A stretch of DNA of 64,000 bases, from NCBI GenBank assembly GCA_025331565.1, contig JAFREQ010000017.1, positions 1,550,001 to 1,614,000 of the forward strand, given 5' to 3'. Shown here in pieces: positions 12,401-19,703 of the stretch. Position 1 is the stretch's first letter. Each line of letters starts with the position of its first letter. Source of the DNA: Holacanthus passer. Taxonomy: Eukaryota; Chordata; Actinopteri; Pomacanthidae. Under the pieces are notes generated by a model. The model saw only the letters and a program-made list of their open reading frames with translations. It was not told where the DNA came from and ran no database searches. A program made the position numbers and the translations under genes.

Positions 12401-13989
12401 GGGGTGTGAGTGAGTGAGTGAGTGAGTGAGTGAGTGAGCGAGTGAGTGGAGTAGAGAAGGTGTGTGTTTGTTTGTCCCCACCTGTCTTACTACTGGCCTT
12501 GACAATGCCTACGACTGTCCCCCGCAAGACGTCCTCCGATACAGTAAAGTAATACTGAGTCTGTTCAAACACAGGTGGCGCCACCAGCCCCGCCACCACG
12601 CTAATGTTGACTCTGGCATTGACGAGGGCAACCAGACCGCCACCATCCTGAGCAGAGATCACCATGGGAATGACAGAGTTGGCCTTCCCATAGACAGACC
12701 GAGACAGGGAGATCACTCCTACAGAGACAAAACCGCAGACAAGGGTCAAACAGGGTATTTTTATAAATCATGCAAGACAATAATGTGATGAAATTTAAGA
12801 GTGAAATTGCAGAACACAATCAATCAGTTCCTTCAGTAAATGAAATCATGAAGCTTATGCAGGAACTGGAAAAGTACTAACCTGTGTCTTTGTTGAGAGT
12901 AAAGTAAGGAGAAGCCCCTCCAGGTATTGTTTTGTATGTAATTCTGCCGTTCTCGCCTGAGTCGGAGTCATAGGCCATCACTCTGACAACAGATGTCCCG
13001 GGTGCACTCTGCGTGCTCAGACTGACAGCATAGCTGACCGGGTAGAAGGCGGGTCTGTTATCATTAATGTCGACCAGATCTACCTTCACATAGGCGACTG
13101 AGCTCAGTCCACCCTGCAGAGGAAACAAAAAGCTCTTTTGTTATACCTTCACATACATTAAATCATGAACAGGAAAAACACACCTGAAAGCAGGATTTAG
13201 GCCACGTTAATGGTGCAAGTAAAAACCCGCAGTAAACCCTGTTAAAATTTCAATGTATAGCATGGCCTGTAAAATATAGTCCCAGCAGGTTCGTGCAGGG
13301 ATACAGATTGATAGTTTCCCTCGGGAAAGAGCAATATGTCATGACCCGTGGAGGGTGAGAGGGCTTGCCGCAACCAAACAATCTGTTTCATGGGCCTTTC
13401 ATTTGCAGAAAATACAGTGTAGGCTTTTCATTTGGACCAGGTGGCAAAAACGAGAGCGGCGGCAGTCCAACTTGTTAAAATATTACTGCCTGACAGTTGA
13501 AGCATTTCTCAATCTGATTGCTTTAACATGGCCGCAGTGATTTTCTTTCATTTTAAACCTTTTATTTTTTAAGTATTATTTGGCATAAAGTGAACAGGAT
13601 ATACTAACTTTTGCGTCAGCCTGCCATGGAGAGCCATTCAAGCTTTTATTTTTTTACTTGGCTGCTCAAAAGTTTTTCTGCACAGTTGGCCGTGTCTTTG
13701 CTCTCCTGTCCATATGAAAAGCACGGCTGCTGTGTTTATAGGATTACTCTGTGGCTCAACCGATTCATATTAAGCACGATTTCAAAATGCGGTGGCTCAC
13801 CCCATCTACTGCAGTAACAGTGAAGTCGAAGCTGGCCGGCCCTTGATCTCGGTCTAGTGCAGCGCTAGTGCAGATCTGGCCGGTCTCCTTGCCAATGGTG
13901 AACTGAGAGGGAACAGCGCTGTTGATGCCAGAACCGAGGGAGTAGGTAATGGAGCCAAAGGAGCCGCCGTCTGCATCTGTCGCAGTCAC
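306..13989 (-). CDS. dchs2: Dachsous-family giant cadherin, 16 internal exons (partial gene)
   Basis: This is the extracellular part of a giant cadherin, transcribed right to left. Exons are 13801-13989, 12882-13113, 12482-12718, 11036-12064, 9996-10183, 9800-9896, 9273-9430, 7012-7852, 4267-4506, 3349-3474, 2982-3191, 2011-2876, 1788-1901, 1493-1704, 1017-1168 and 306-436. I set each boundary by GT-AG sites plus phase. Together they encode about 1,674 residues: sixteen cadherin repeats (w1-w16, w1 partial) and the start of w17, with recurrent LDRE, DxD and DxNDNxP calcium-binding motifs. Repeat order and the linkers lacking DxNDN match DCHS2 as I remember it, for example w7 with PGK near its start and w15 with a LDFE motif. 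Dachsous binds Fat-type cadherins on adjacent cells in planar polarity and Hippo signalling. Signal peptide, membrane segment and tail are outside the window. Exon 2011-2876 has a one-base frame break. dchs1 cannot be excluded; family certainty is high, paralogue certainty moderate. Confidence 0.8.
437..1016 (-). other. Intron between exons O and P
   Basis: A 580 bp AT-rich intron with a GTGAGT donor and a purine-ended cag acceptor. I saw nothing else in it. Confidence 0.8.
1017..1168 (-). CDS. dchs2: Cadherin exon O: middle of w16
   Basis: The exon has 152 nt, entering in phase 0 and leaving in phase 2. The acceptor is catttcctcag before GTTGCTGCAG; the donor is AA followed by GTGAGT. It encodes VAADDLDQGQNGQVTYSI, then SGLFKIDPLTGSITTAA and IMDREIWTQT. 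It holds the only phase-2 exit among the exons here, and exon P begins with the matching single base. Confidence 0.84.
1169..1492 (-). other. Intron between exons N and O
   Basis: A 324 bp intron with a GTGCGG donor, weaker than consensus. I saw no repeat or coding stretch. Confidence 0.8.
1493..1704 (-). CDS. dchs2: Cadherin exon N: end of w15, start of w16
   Basis: The exon has 212 nt, entering in phase 1 and leaving in phase 0. The acceptor is gtgaattag before GTGAAATATGG; the donor is CAG followed by GTGCGG. It encodes EIWVQKSEGLDFEETPKL, then VVKAETASSSSYMAV, the linker QDVNDNLPRF, and w16 from QLQNYVAYIREAQG to FPIIQ. The LDFE variant of LDRE in this repeat is a Dachsous 2-like feature. 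Confidence 0.85.
1788..1901 (-). CDS. dchs2: Cadherin exon M: middle of w15
   Basis: The exon has 114 nt and phase 1 at both ends. The acceptor is catcttgtag before GCACAGTGGT; the donor is G followed by GTAAGT. It encodes TVVTQTQARYPDGSQTG, then SYSIFSGNRMQSFGI, ending INSIT. The motif YSIFSGN in this repeat is shared with DCHS2 as I recall it. This repeat has YPDGSQ where calcium-binding repeats have DxD, so its own site is degenerate. Confidence 0.84.
2011..2876 (-). CDS. dchs2: Cadherin exon L: w12 end, w13, w14, w15 start; frame broken
   Basis: The exon has 866 nt where 867 are needed to keep phase 1 at both ends. The acceptor is cttgcag before CTGGAGATTC; the donor is GTTTGA. It encodes AGDSSGDFRLDRQSG, w12 ending DINDHSPQF, and w13 with AIDLDQGPNSQ and LDRERTASYTF up to QDVNDNAP. 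Here one base is missing, at about 2371-2379. In the next frame the sequence resumes FIQDPLIVNISVSS and w14 continues through EDKDFGANGSVFYRF to YIREQSYRGIRF, then SLQENAAK. The w14/w15 linker lacks DxNDN. As written, the exon would meet a TGA at about 2347. Confidence 0.85.
2371..2379 (-). other. Apparent 1-bp deletion (frameshift) in exon L
   Basis: On the sense strand the codons read GAT GTG AAC GAC AAC GCC CCT TCT, which gives NDNAPSS and then TGA after about six more codons. Inserting one base restores a phenylalanine-rich NDNAP linker continuous with IQDPLIVNIS. The exon length of 866 nt is also one short of the multiple of three required by both neighbouring junctions. The site abuts a run of four G on the plus strand (2375-2378), a place where homopolymer errors occur. 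Confidence 0.85.
2982..3191 (-). CDS. dchs2: Cadherin exon K: end of w11, first half of w12
   Basis: The exon has 210 nt and phase 1 at both ends. The acceptor is cttctgacag before TTTATGCAAAAG; the donor is G followed by GTGAGA. It encodes YAKDGGLPPNYAKATVKI, the linker LDENDNAPFF, and w12 from GRLYYSIEVPENLE through TDQDAGESGEMNYRIT. Confidence 0.86.
3349..3474 (-). CDS. dchs2: Cadherin exon J: middle of w11
   Basis: The exon has 126 nt and phase 1 at both ends. The acceptor is tctctgcag before GAACCAATGGG; the donor is G followed by GTACCG. It encodes TNGQVTYGGISEEGFSISP, then TGVITTTKSLDRELQ, ending YYTVT. Joined to its neighbours it restores DLDQGTNGQVTYG and YYTVTVYAKDGG, both continuous cadherin sequence. 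Confidence 0.85.
3475..4266 (-). other. Intron between exons I and J
   Basis: A 792 bp intron, AT-rich, with a short poly-T run near 4064-4073 on the plus strand. I saw no coding sequence in it. Confidence 0.8.
4267..4506 (-). CDS. dchs2: Cadherin exon I: end of w10, start of w11
   Basis: The exon has 240 nt and phase 1 at both ends. The acceptor is ctctctacag before GCTCTCTGTC; the donor is G followed by GTGAGA. It encodes SLSIFKPLDREEQDVFNL, then HGIPQHSSSQ, the linker DVNDEVPWF, and w11 from ESQYEAQISENQPPG to SASDLDQ. A 2.5 kb intron precedes it in transcription order. Confidence 0.87.
5936..6001. repeat. Degenerate CA-rich tract
   Basis: An alternating purine-pyrimidine stretch of interrupted CA units mixed with GTGCGTACACG. 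It pairs in inverted orientation with the TG-rich tract that follows about 90 bp later. Confidence 0.8.
6091..6140. repeat. Degenerate TG-rich tract
   Basis: Interrupted TG units (GTTGTGTGTGTGCAAGTGTG and onward). It has inverted orientation to the CA-rich tract at 5936-6001. Confidence 0.85.
7012..7852 (-). CDS. dchs2: Cadherin exon H: w8, w9 and first half of w10
   Basis: The exon has 841 nt, entering in phase 0 and leaving in phase 1. The acceptor is cttcgttgcag before GTTCTCAGCAC; the donor is a perfect GTAAGT. It encodes the linker VLSTNRPASN, w8 ending in DVEDSNDHAPEF, and w9 with ATDKDGSGPNSELRYSI and DENDNPPVF. It closes with w10 up to FNLNPNT. It aligns without gaps of note to the part of DCHS2 with SIDVED, KDDDGS and YSILSGN motifs, as I remember that protein. 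Confidence 0.88.
7853..9272 (-). other. Intron between exons G and H
   Basis: A 1,420 bp AT-rich intron. The phases of exons G and H join exactly, so no exon is needed in between. Apart from a short T run near 8737-8746 I saw nothing in it. Confidence 0.75.
9273..9430 (-). CDS. dchs2: Cadherin exon G: second half of w7
   Basis: The exon has 158 nt, entering in phase 1 and leaving in phase 0. The acceptor is ctgtcccag before GTCCCAGGGCCG; the donor is CAG followed by GTCAGA. It encodes RFSLNPNTGELRSSS, then SHSERAEYALTVTATDRG, ending SLTIQ. The usual LDRE is replaced by LSHSE, a variation the human protein shows at the same place, as I recall it. The w7/w8 linker that follows lacks DxNDN. Confidence 0.84.
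9431..9799 (-). other. Intron between exons F and G
   Basis: A 369 bp AT-rich intron with a GTACAG donor and a ctgtcccag acceptor. I saw nothing else in it. Confidence 0.78.
9800..9896 (-). CDS. dchs2: Cadherin exon F: middle of w7
   Basis: This short exon has 97 nt and contains no ATG, but its splice sites are clear. The acceptor is caatttgtag before GTGACAGAAGG; the donor is G followed by GTACAG. It encodes VTEGQSSGVLLGTLQAKDPD, then EGENGTLFYSLS. It enters in phase 0 and leaves in phase 1, exactly what exons E and G need. DPDEGENG is the usual mid-repeat calcium-binding motif. Confidence 0.82.
9996..10183 (-). CDS. dchs2: Cadherin exon E: end of w6, start of w7
   Basis: The exon has 188 nt, entering in phase 1 and leaving in phase 0. 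The acceptor is ctctctccag; the donor is CAG followed by GTGAGG. It encodes GEISTRTILDREQQSSYQ, then VQDGGSPPRSATG, the linker LDDNDNDPAF, and the start of w7 with QPGKNLILQ. A PGK motif at this place in the repeat is one of the points that favour DCHS2. Confidence 0.84.
10184..11035 (-). other. Intron between exons D and E
   Basis: An 852 bp intron that begins with the unusual donor GTTCAT. It holds a short TG-rich stretch near 10331-10342 on the plus strand. No coding sequence was seen. Confidence 0.75.
11036..12064 (-). CDS. dchs2: Cadherin exon D: end of w3, w4, w5, first half of w6
   Basis: This is the largest exon here, with 1,029 nt and phase 1 at both ends. The acceptor is ctatccag before GTACCTCCAGAG. 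It encodes ISYTISSGDPVGYFTVD and the rest of w3, ending in the linker DINDNPPVF. It then covers w4 with AEDKDSGVNGQLTF, and w5, which has the Dachsous-like stretch GFGIAADSGWLFV followed by LDRE. It finishes with w6 up to INSHT. The w4/w5 linker reads AENDQGPVF, a degenerate calcium site. The donor GTTCAT is poor but is the only one that joins in phase to exon E. Confidence 0.86.
12065..12481 (-). other. Intron between exons C and D
   Basis: A 417 bp intron with the weak donor GTGGGG. It contains the tetranucleotide repeat at 12407-12447 close to its 5' end. Confidence 0.78.
12407..12447. repeat. Tetranucleotide microsatellite (TGAG)n
   Basis: Eight perfect TGAG units run from 12407 to 12438, followed by a copy with a T-to-C change and one more unit. 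On the transcript strand it reads (CTCA)n and lies about 35-75 nt downstream of the exon C splice donor. Confidence 0.95.
12482..12718 (-). CDS. dchs2: Cadherin exon C: end of w2, first half of w3
   Basis: The exon has 237 nt and phase 1 at both ends, so skipping it would keep the frame. It starts VISLSRSVYGKANSV, contains SAQDGGGL and ends KASSKT. The w2/w3 linker reads NISVVAGLVAPPVF and lacks DxNDN, so it should not bind calcium normally. The donor is GTGGGG, weaker than the consensus, and a (CTCA)n repeat on the sense strand lies about 35 nt beyond it. The following exon fits the phase exactly, which supports this donor. Confidence 0.83.
12882..13113 (-). CDS. dchs2: Cadherin exon B: end of w1, first half of w2
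   Basis: The exon has 232 nt, entering in phase 0 and leaving one base of a split codon. The acceptor is cctctgcag before GGTGGACTGAGC; the donor is GTTAGT. It encodes the last strand of w1 with a complete DINDNRPAF linker, then w2 from YPVSYAV through YDSDSGENGRITY to LNKDTG. The break after the DTG turn is repeated at many junctions of this gene, so exons end in the middle of repeats and not at repeat boundaries. Confidence 0.85.
13114..13800 (-). other. Intron between exons A and B
   Basis: A 687 bp intron with a GTGAGC donor and a cctctgcag acceptor. I saw no repeat or coding stretch in it. Confidence 0.8.
13801..13989 (-). CDS. dchs2: Cadherin exon A: body of repeat w1
   Basis: The exon has 189 nt (63 codons) and is phase 0 at both ends. 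The acceptor reads tctctgtag before GTGACTGCGACAGATGC; the donor is GTGAGC. It starts VTATDADGGSFGSITYSLG and ends FDFTVTAVDG. It encodes most of repeat w1, including the DAD calcium-binding motif and LDRDQ, a variant of LDRE. It is the most upstream exon I can recognise, so the preceding coding exon must end in phase 0. Its ends are fixed by the continuation DGGGLS into the next exon, a sequence also typical of Dachsous at this position. Confidence 0.85.
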
Positions 13990-15610
13990 CTACAGAGAAG
14001 AAAACATGTTATTGGTTAAACATTCCAACATTGTGCATTAAAATTAAAATTTATTAAGTTGGAAGGGAAATATCTCATTGGATAACCTCAGCAGTTTCCA
14101 TACTCATTAATAATATTACACACAAAGCCACAGCAGATCAGATCTAAATTCTATTAGTGGGATGTAAGAGTGATGGCAGTCCATTTGAAACAAGAGCGCC
14201 ATACCAGGTGCCTTTTGAAAGCATCTTTGGACCAGATCTTTGTTGTTTATCCGAGCCAGAGCATGAGCCAAACAGGCCCTTTGGCAGAAAGGGGCTCTGA
14301 GGGAATGAGGAGGGTGGTGGGAAGGAGGATGAGTTCCACAGGCTCTGGGAGGATCGCCAGCAGGGAGAAACTGCCTGCTACAGGAGTGGCGTCTGTCTAC
14401 AAAGGACAGTGACTGGGATGGGTGGGGAACATTGGGATACCACACAGTATGCTTCAGTGCCGCACATTATGCCCTAATGTAATGTCCCGCTTGCAGTCTG
14501 GTTTTAATAATGCCACACATCTACAGAAGGCTGGAACTGCCGCAGCTATAAAGGCAGCTCGCAAGCCATCAGCCAGGGAGCCGACTCAATTACTACAGTA
14601 TCTCCCAAGACAGCGCAAGGCAAATACACCAATCAGATCGCGCCCCCGGGTACCAGCAGGATAATTGTTTGCAAGTGTTGGCTCTGAATCACAGTTTGCG
14701 AGAGATTACAGTAGGGTTAAACCTCACAAGTTGATTAGGATTCAGCTTCCTTCCATCCGTAATAAATGGATCTTTGTAGGAAAACACTAATTGGGAGAAA
14801 ATAGAAGCTCGATTCATGCTCCATCAGTGCAGAGCAGCAGGGAGCCTCCTTCGCGTAAGACAGAGTAGTCATCAGGAAGGTTGCCAAGAAAAATAAGGCA
14901 AGCCGCGCTTATCATCAAAAGCCAACTTTTTTTAAAGATGGCATCGGCATGAGTGTGAGTAGATGGAAATCATTCATTGGAGGTGATGAAGGTTTGGCTG
15001 CGGTAACTCGGGCTCCATCTCTTTCCTGAGCAGATGGCAGACGGGGGACTCAGCAGAGAGCATGCCCCACACTCTTGACTATAACTCCTGACAGAGGGTG
15101 AGTGGTGTGTAGGAGTGAGGGAGTTGTAAAGCTGGCAGGAGCACAAGCCAAAGAGAAGAATAATAAACCACACGAGGAAAGGGGAAACCAACAGCAATAC
15201 AAGAAAGCTACTCCATCTTTTAACGCACGGAGGCTGCAGCTTACTGTAATATTTTATCGTTTTGCAGGGGGACATGGTATTCATAACAGGCCCGCAGCTT
15301 TATGTGCTTGTTTTCCTCGCAGTTGTGGGATGAGTGTCAGCGTGAGCAATACCTAGGTCTTGTTAAAAAAAAATGGAGAAAGCAGGCAGATATGCTACAA
15401 ACATTTCCCAACAGATCGAGGAAAATATGTGACTGACCCATTCGTGACAGGCATTGCATGTACAAGCTATTTGAGGAGACTCCGTGTTGCTCTCCATTTT
15501 AGCCACAACCATCCATAAAAACTTTTTTTTCACAAAGTACACCACATTCAGTTCGTAAAAAGTCAGATGTAAAAAGCCTGCATTTTTATTTATATAATAC
15601 ATAACGCTTT

Positions 15611-15629
15611 AAAAAAAAAAAAAAAAAAA
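15611..15629. repeat. Poly-A run (19 A)
   Basis: A homopolymer on the plus strand, read as poly-T in the transcript of the cadherin gene. No retroelement body is recognisable next to it. Confidence 0.95.
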
Positions 15630-16280
15630 GCTGCAAAAAGTATGAAAAGAGAAAAAAGAAAATGAAAGTTGCTTTTGGTGGGGAGGGAGTTGGAGCTGTT
15701 TTCACTCCATGAATCCATAATGATACACAGTAAAACTTGCTTAACACATAATTCATATTGAATTGAGGGTTCCCTGAGAGTTTAAAGAGTATAAACTTGA
15801 GCAAAGTACAGTGATGCGATGTGTGTGTGTGCGCTATAGAAATACTGAGCTCTTCTCTTAAGAACAAACTCAGAGGAGACAGGGGATTGAGTGATGTGAA
15901 TGCCATGAAATTAATTTACATAAGGAGGATCCAGTGCTCTAATAATTACACATCTCCCAGTGCTCCAAGTACTGAATAAAGTAATGAGGATATTTTGAGC
16001 CACATGTGGTTAGAATACCTGAGAACAATACGCTCCATGAGTTAAGTGTATTTTTATGGAATGTACTGCAAGACAATAAACCACACAATCACATTTGCAT
16101 AAATCCTAACCACTGTAAGTAGACTGCCTGAAGCAATCAGACTATTTTGGAATCAGAGACTGCGATTTCAATTCCACTCTCATTTCTACGTTAATAGCAG
16201 CGTATCAGTGTCATCTTGCTGGAACGCAGAGACTTGTCTCTCCGGGAGTTTGTAATTTGCCAGCCACCCATTGGAAAGGA

Positions 16281-16301
16281 CATATGGGGCCATATGCAAA
16301 T
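16281..16301. promoter_or_regulatory. Palindrome plus POU octamer, possible regulatory element
   Basis: CATATGGGGCCATATG at 16281-16296 is a perfect inverted repeat of 7+2+7 bases. It overlaps ATGCAAAT (16294-16301), the classic octamer bound by POU factors. A second octamer, in the opposite orientation (ATTTGCAT), lies at 16093-16100, and a CAATTAG homeodomain-type site follows near 16318. Such words also arise by chance, so function is only a guess. Confidence 0.25.
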
Positions 16302-19300
16302 GAAAAATGAGCGGGACAATTAGTCAATGGCCAAAACATGAACCCAGAGAGATGAGGATAATCTAATAAAATCTGGCCTCTAGCATAAAAGATTAGAATA
16401 AATCAACACAGCAAGTGTAAATCTGAACAACAAAAAAAACAAAAAACAAACCAAATGAAATATTCCCACAAAGTCTGGGATAAAAAGATGTTTGCTTGGG
16501 ATGTTGCGTAATGCTGCAGTTCAGCAACAATGTCACAGCAAGAAGTCATCCATCATTCATCTCAACACTTTGACAGCACTTTTAAATCTTCTAACAGTCT
16601 AAATATGTGCTCATATGAAGTGAGTATATTGTGGTTACTACCTCTATATATGCACACTGTAAATTTTGAGGAGAAGGAAATATTTATAACCAAGAAAGCC
16701 ATTTAAGATGTGCCAGTCATGTAGGAAGTCAAGGAGGAATTCTCCACCCGGCAGGGGGGAGAAAAATACCACTCACCACTTTGTCGTATCCATCTTGACA
16801 TGGATACCAGGGGCCTCTGTTTCTGTTTCCCACTGACTTTTTACTCTTTCCACTGCAATGTATAGGTATTACGCAAACCATCTATTTCTATTGGATTAAA
16901 AGTTCAAAAGCAGGAGTAATCTTAGATCATCAGCAGCAGCCAGCAGTATTCTCCCTACACTCCGCGTGTGTGAGTGAGGCATGATGGGAGCTGTCTTATC
17001 AGCAGGGGAAAGGCAACGTTTGGCCGACTCCTTAGTAAAACAAGCTGGGGGAATCCAAAGATAACTGGGGCACTTTGTGGTTCTCCCATCAGATTCCAGG
17101 AGTCTTCCAGAGGAGACTTTCTGACTGACTGAATGTCCAATCAAGAGAACGGGATTCACAGGAGAGAACATGCCTTTATGTGTTTATGTATAATATGTTC
17201 AAATGGAATAATGATCCTGGGGTTTTTGGATGCTCCGAAGTGTTCTGGCCCATCTAATGTCCTCACTCTGTGGTCTGAGAGAGAGCCAGGCCTGGAAACG
17301 AACAAGCCCGAGATTTGGGTGCTTTCTATTTTTAGAGTTGAATTTCCCAGAAGTCCAATTAAAATTCTCATACAAGTGCAGTATATGATCGACCACTGCG
17401 GCTTTCTAGTTCTTGTTCTTAGATTTTTGCGGACAATGCACACACATGTATGTCAGCGTGACCTTATTTGCCCAAGCTACTGCTCTTCTATCCATCTCAA
17501 TTGTGCAGCCATGCAAAAAAGCTCCACTGTGGAAAGAACTAATGCAAAAAGCTACGAGTAAATGAATGATGTAGAGCCGAAAACCATGGAGGCCAACAAG
17601 GGGTGAAATGAAGGCGATGTAGTTTTTAATCATGCTCCCCGTATTTTAGAGTGCCCAGTCAAACAAATCTGTCTCACGTAGTCCTCAGTGAAACCAGCCA
17701 ATCAGGACCGCACCTCTGCCAATCCAAATAGGCCACAAATGACGGAGTGCACATGTAAATGTTTGCCAACTGGGAAATTATCACACACATCAATCAAACA
17801 CTGCATGCACACATTCTCTCAGTGTATCTGAGATGTGCAAGCAAAGATACAAAATTACAAACACGGGGGATAAGGTCATTGCTCATCACAGTCTTGCGAT
17901 GCCTGCGGAGCAAACGAGCGAGACCAAGTTCATTCTGCACCCTGATTACACCAAAATCTTCTTTGTATTCACCGCGGACTCTTTGCAAACAAACCGAGCA
18001 CAGATGAGTATGCAGCAGTGACTACTGTGACTCCGGTCCAAATTAAACTCTGCAACTTTGTGGCATAAAAAAACATTGAGAGAATAATGGACGGCATTTC
18101 TAAATCTCTTAAGCTCCATTTTATGACTGAGTCTGCTTTTATCTCACCTGAAGACTGCTGTTACTTAAAGCACAGAGTGTGACATATTGGCCAGTGGACC
18201 GTGCAACTGAGTTTAAAGAAGTGTTTAAGTTAGAGATCAGTGTGGATGCTGAACAGGAACAGGTTTCCAGCCCTAGGGATCTGGAAAGAGGACCATATTT
18301 ACTGAGCTGTGGAGACTTAGAAAAGGTGAATAAAAATAAAATATAAAATAAAAAAATAGTGATTCCAAAAATTACGTCAACCTGATCAGAGATTGACAGC
18401 AATATAGAGCCAAAGTCTTTTCTCTAAAACTTTCTAGATATTAATTCAAATAATACCAAGTAATTAACATCAATCATAATTTCTGTGTCAGTTCCAGACA
18501 TGACCTGTTAAGCCTGTAATAGCAGGACTCCCGCAGCAGTAATGTGATGTAGCATGTGATAGATTGATGGAGTGACATGGAGATCATTAAAAGACAGTAA
18601 AGTCAAAGAGGAAAGCGTAGGCTCAAAGAAATCAAACGAGTGGGTGAGGTGCCGAAATCTGGACTGAGAGTTGCTTTGAGCTTTCACAGCTGTTGTGAAG
18701 CCGTGCACACTCCTCTCCCCCTATTGTCCTGGCATCACTTCTGAGGAGAGCCGAGATGAGGAGAGTGAGGCGGAGTCCTCCTAAAGGCCTCTTTCACTAC
18801 TCGCTAAAGTAGCAGAGAGGCAGGTCAGAGACTTTGTGACATGTACACCACCACAGTAAAGACGCAGACAGAGACCGCACCAGCCCGGTGGAAGGAAGAA
18901 GCCCACACACTGTTGACGAATATATCAAAACTCCAAACATTTGCCGCACAGACAGTATTGTCTGGATTCCGACCAACCATGTGTGAAAGATTTTGTTGGT
19001 TACTCAGGAGACAAAAAGCTGAAATCTTCACTGCATAGTTTAAGACATGTGTAAGGTCTACAAAATAGTGACATTAAATACTGCCAAACTGTGGCCTGTG
19101 ATGTCTGGCTGTTTGGTGTAAGTGTGATAAAAGTAATGAAATTTCAGAGGACAGAATGAAGGATGTTCAAGAACCATCCCAGATGCCTTGTTGTGTTACT
19201 CAGCTTGTCTACATATGTATGCAGAGCAGGTCGACATAGCACGAGAGAGCCAGAGCAAATACAGTGGTCTCCCTGAGGCACTATTACCTGGCTGAAACAC

Positions 19301-19670
19301 TGCGCTATGCTACACTACGCTTTTGTACTATTTTAACATAGTTAAACAACAGCTCATTAAAAATGCATAGCTTTGCATGTGTAAAGGAGCAGGGGCTGCT
19401 TGCATTGCAAAGTTTCACTATCAGCTACATGCTACTTTAACTTTGGAAATGAAATTTTTCCAGTAAGTTGAGGCTCTACGAGAATGTAATCTGGGGTTAA
19501 AAAGAAAAGTTTGTGGCACCAGAGAAAGGCCATGAGTTGACTGAGTCTATTTCATGGCAACCTGTGTGATAGATTTTGATATTCCTTGTCTACAAATAGA
19601 AATGTTGCCTTGATGGCGATGCTGCAGAAAAGGTCAAGGGTCAAAACATTCAATCTCTGGGGACCAATAA

Positions 19671-19671
<1 letters not shown>

Positions 19672-19698
<27 letters not shown>
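19672..19698. repeat. Microsatellite (AC)n
   Basis: A perfect dinucleotide run of 27 bases, about 13 AC units. Confidence 0.97.

Positions 19699-19703
<5 letters not shown>

Larger units (their letters stand above)
13990..19671. other. Non-coding, probably upstream intron, first part
   Basis: This follows the acceptor of exon A, so at least its left end is intron. I found no cadherin motif, no splice-bounded open stretch and no other gene on either strand. It holds a poly-A run at 15611-15629 and a palindrome with an adjacent octamer at 16281-16301. Some patches, such as 14500-14660, are GC-richer than their surroundings without recognisable content. Confidence 0.6.

Noticed and set aside
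12401..12450. Regularly spaced short repeats considered as a CRISPR-like array
   Set aside because: It is a plain tetranucleotide microsatellite with no spacers, in a vertebrate intron.
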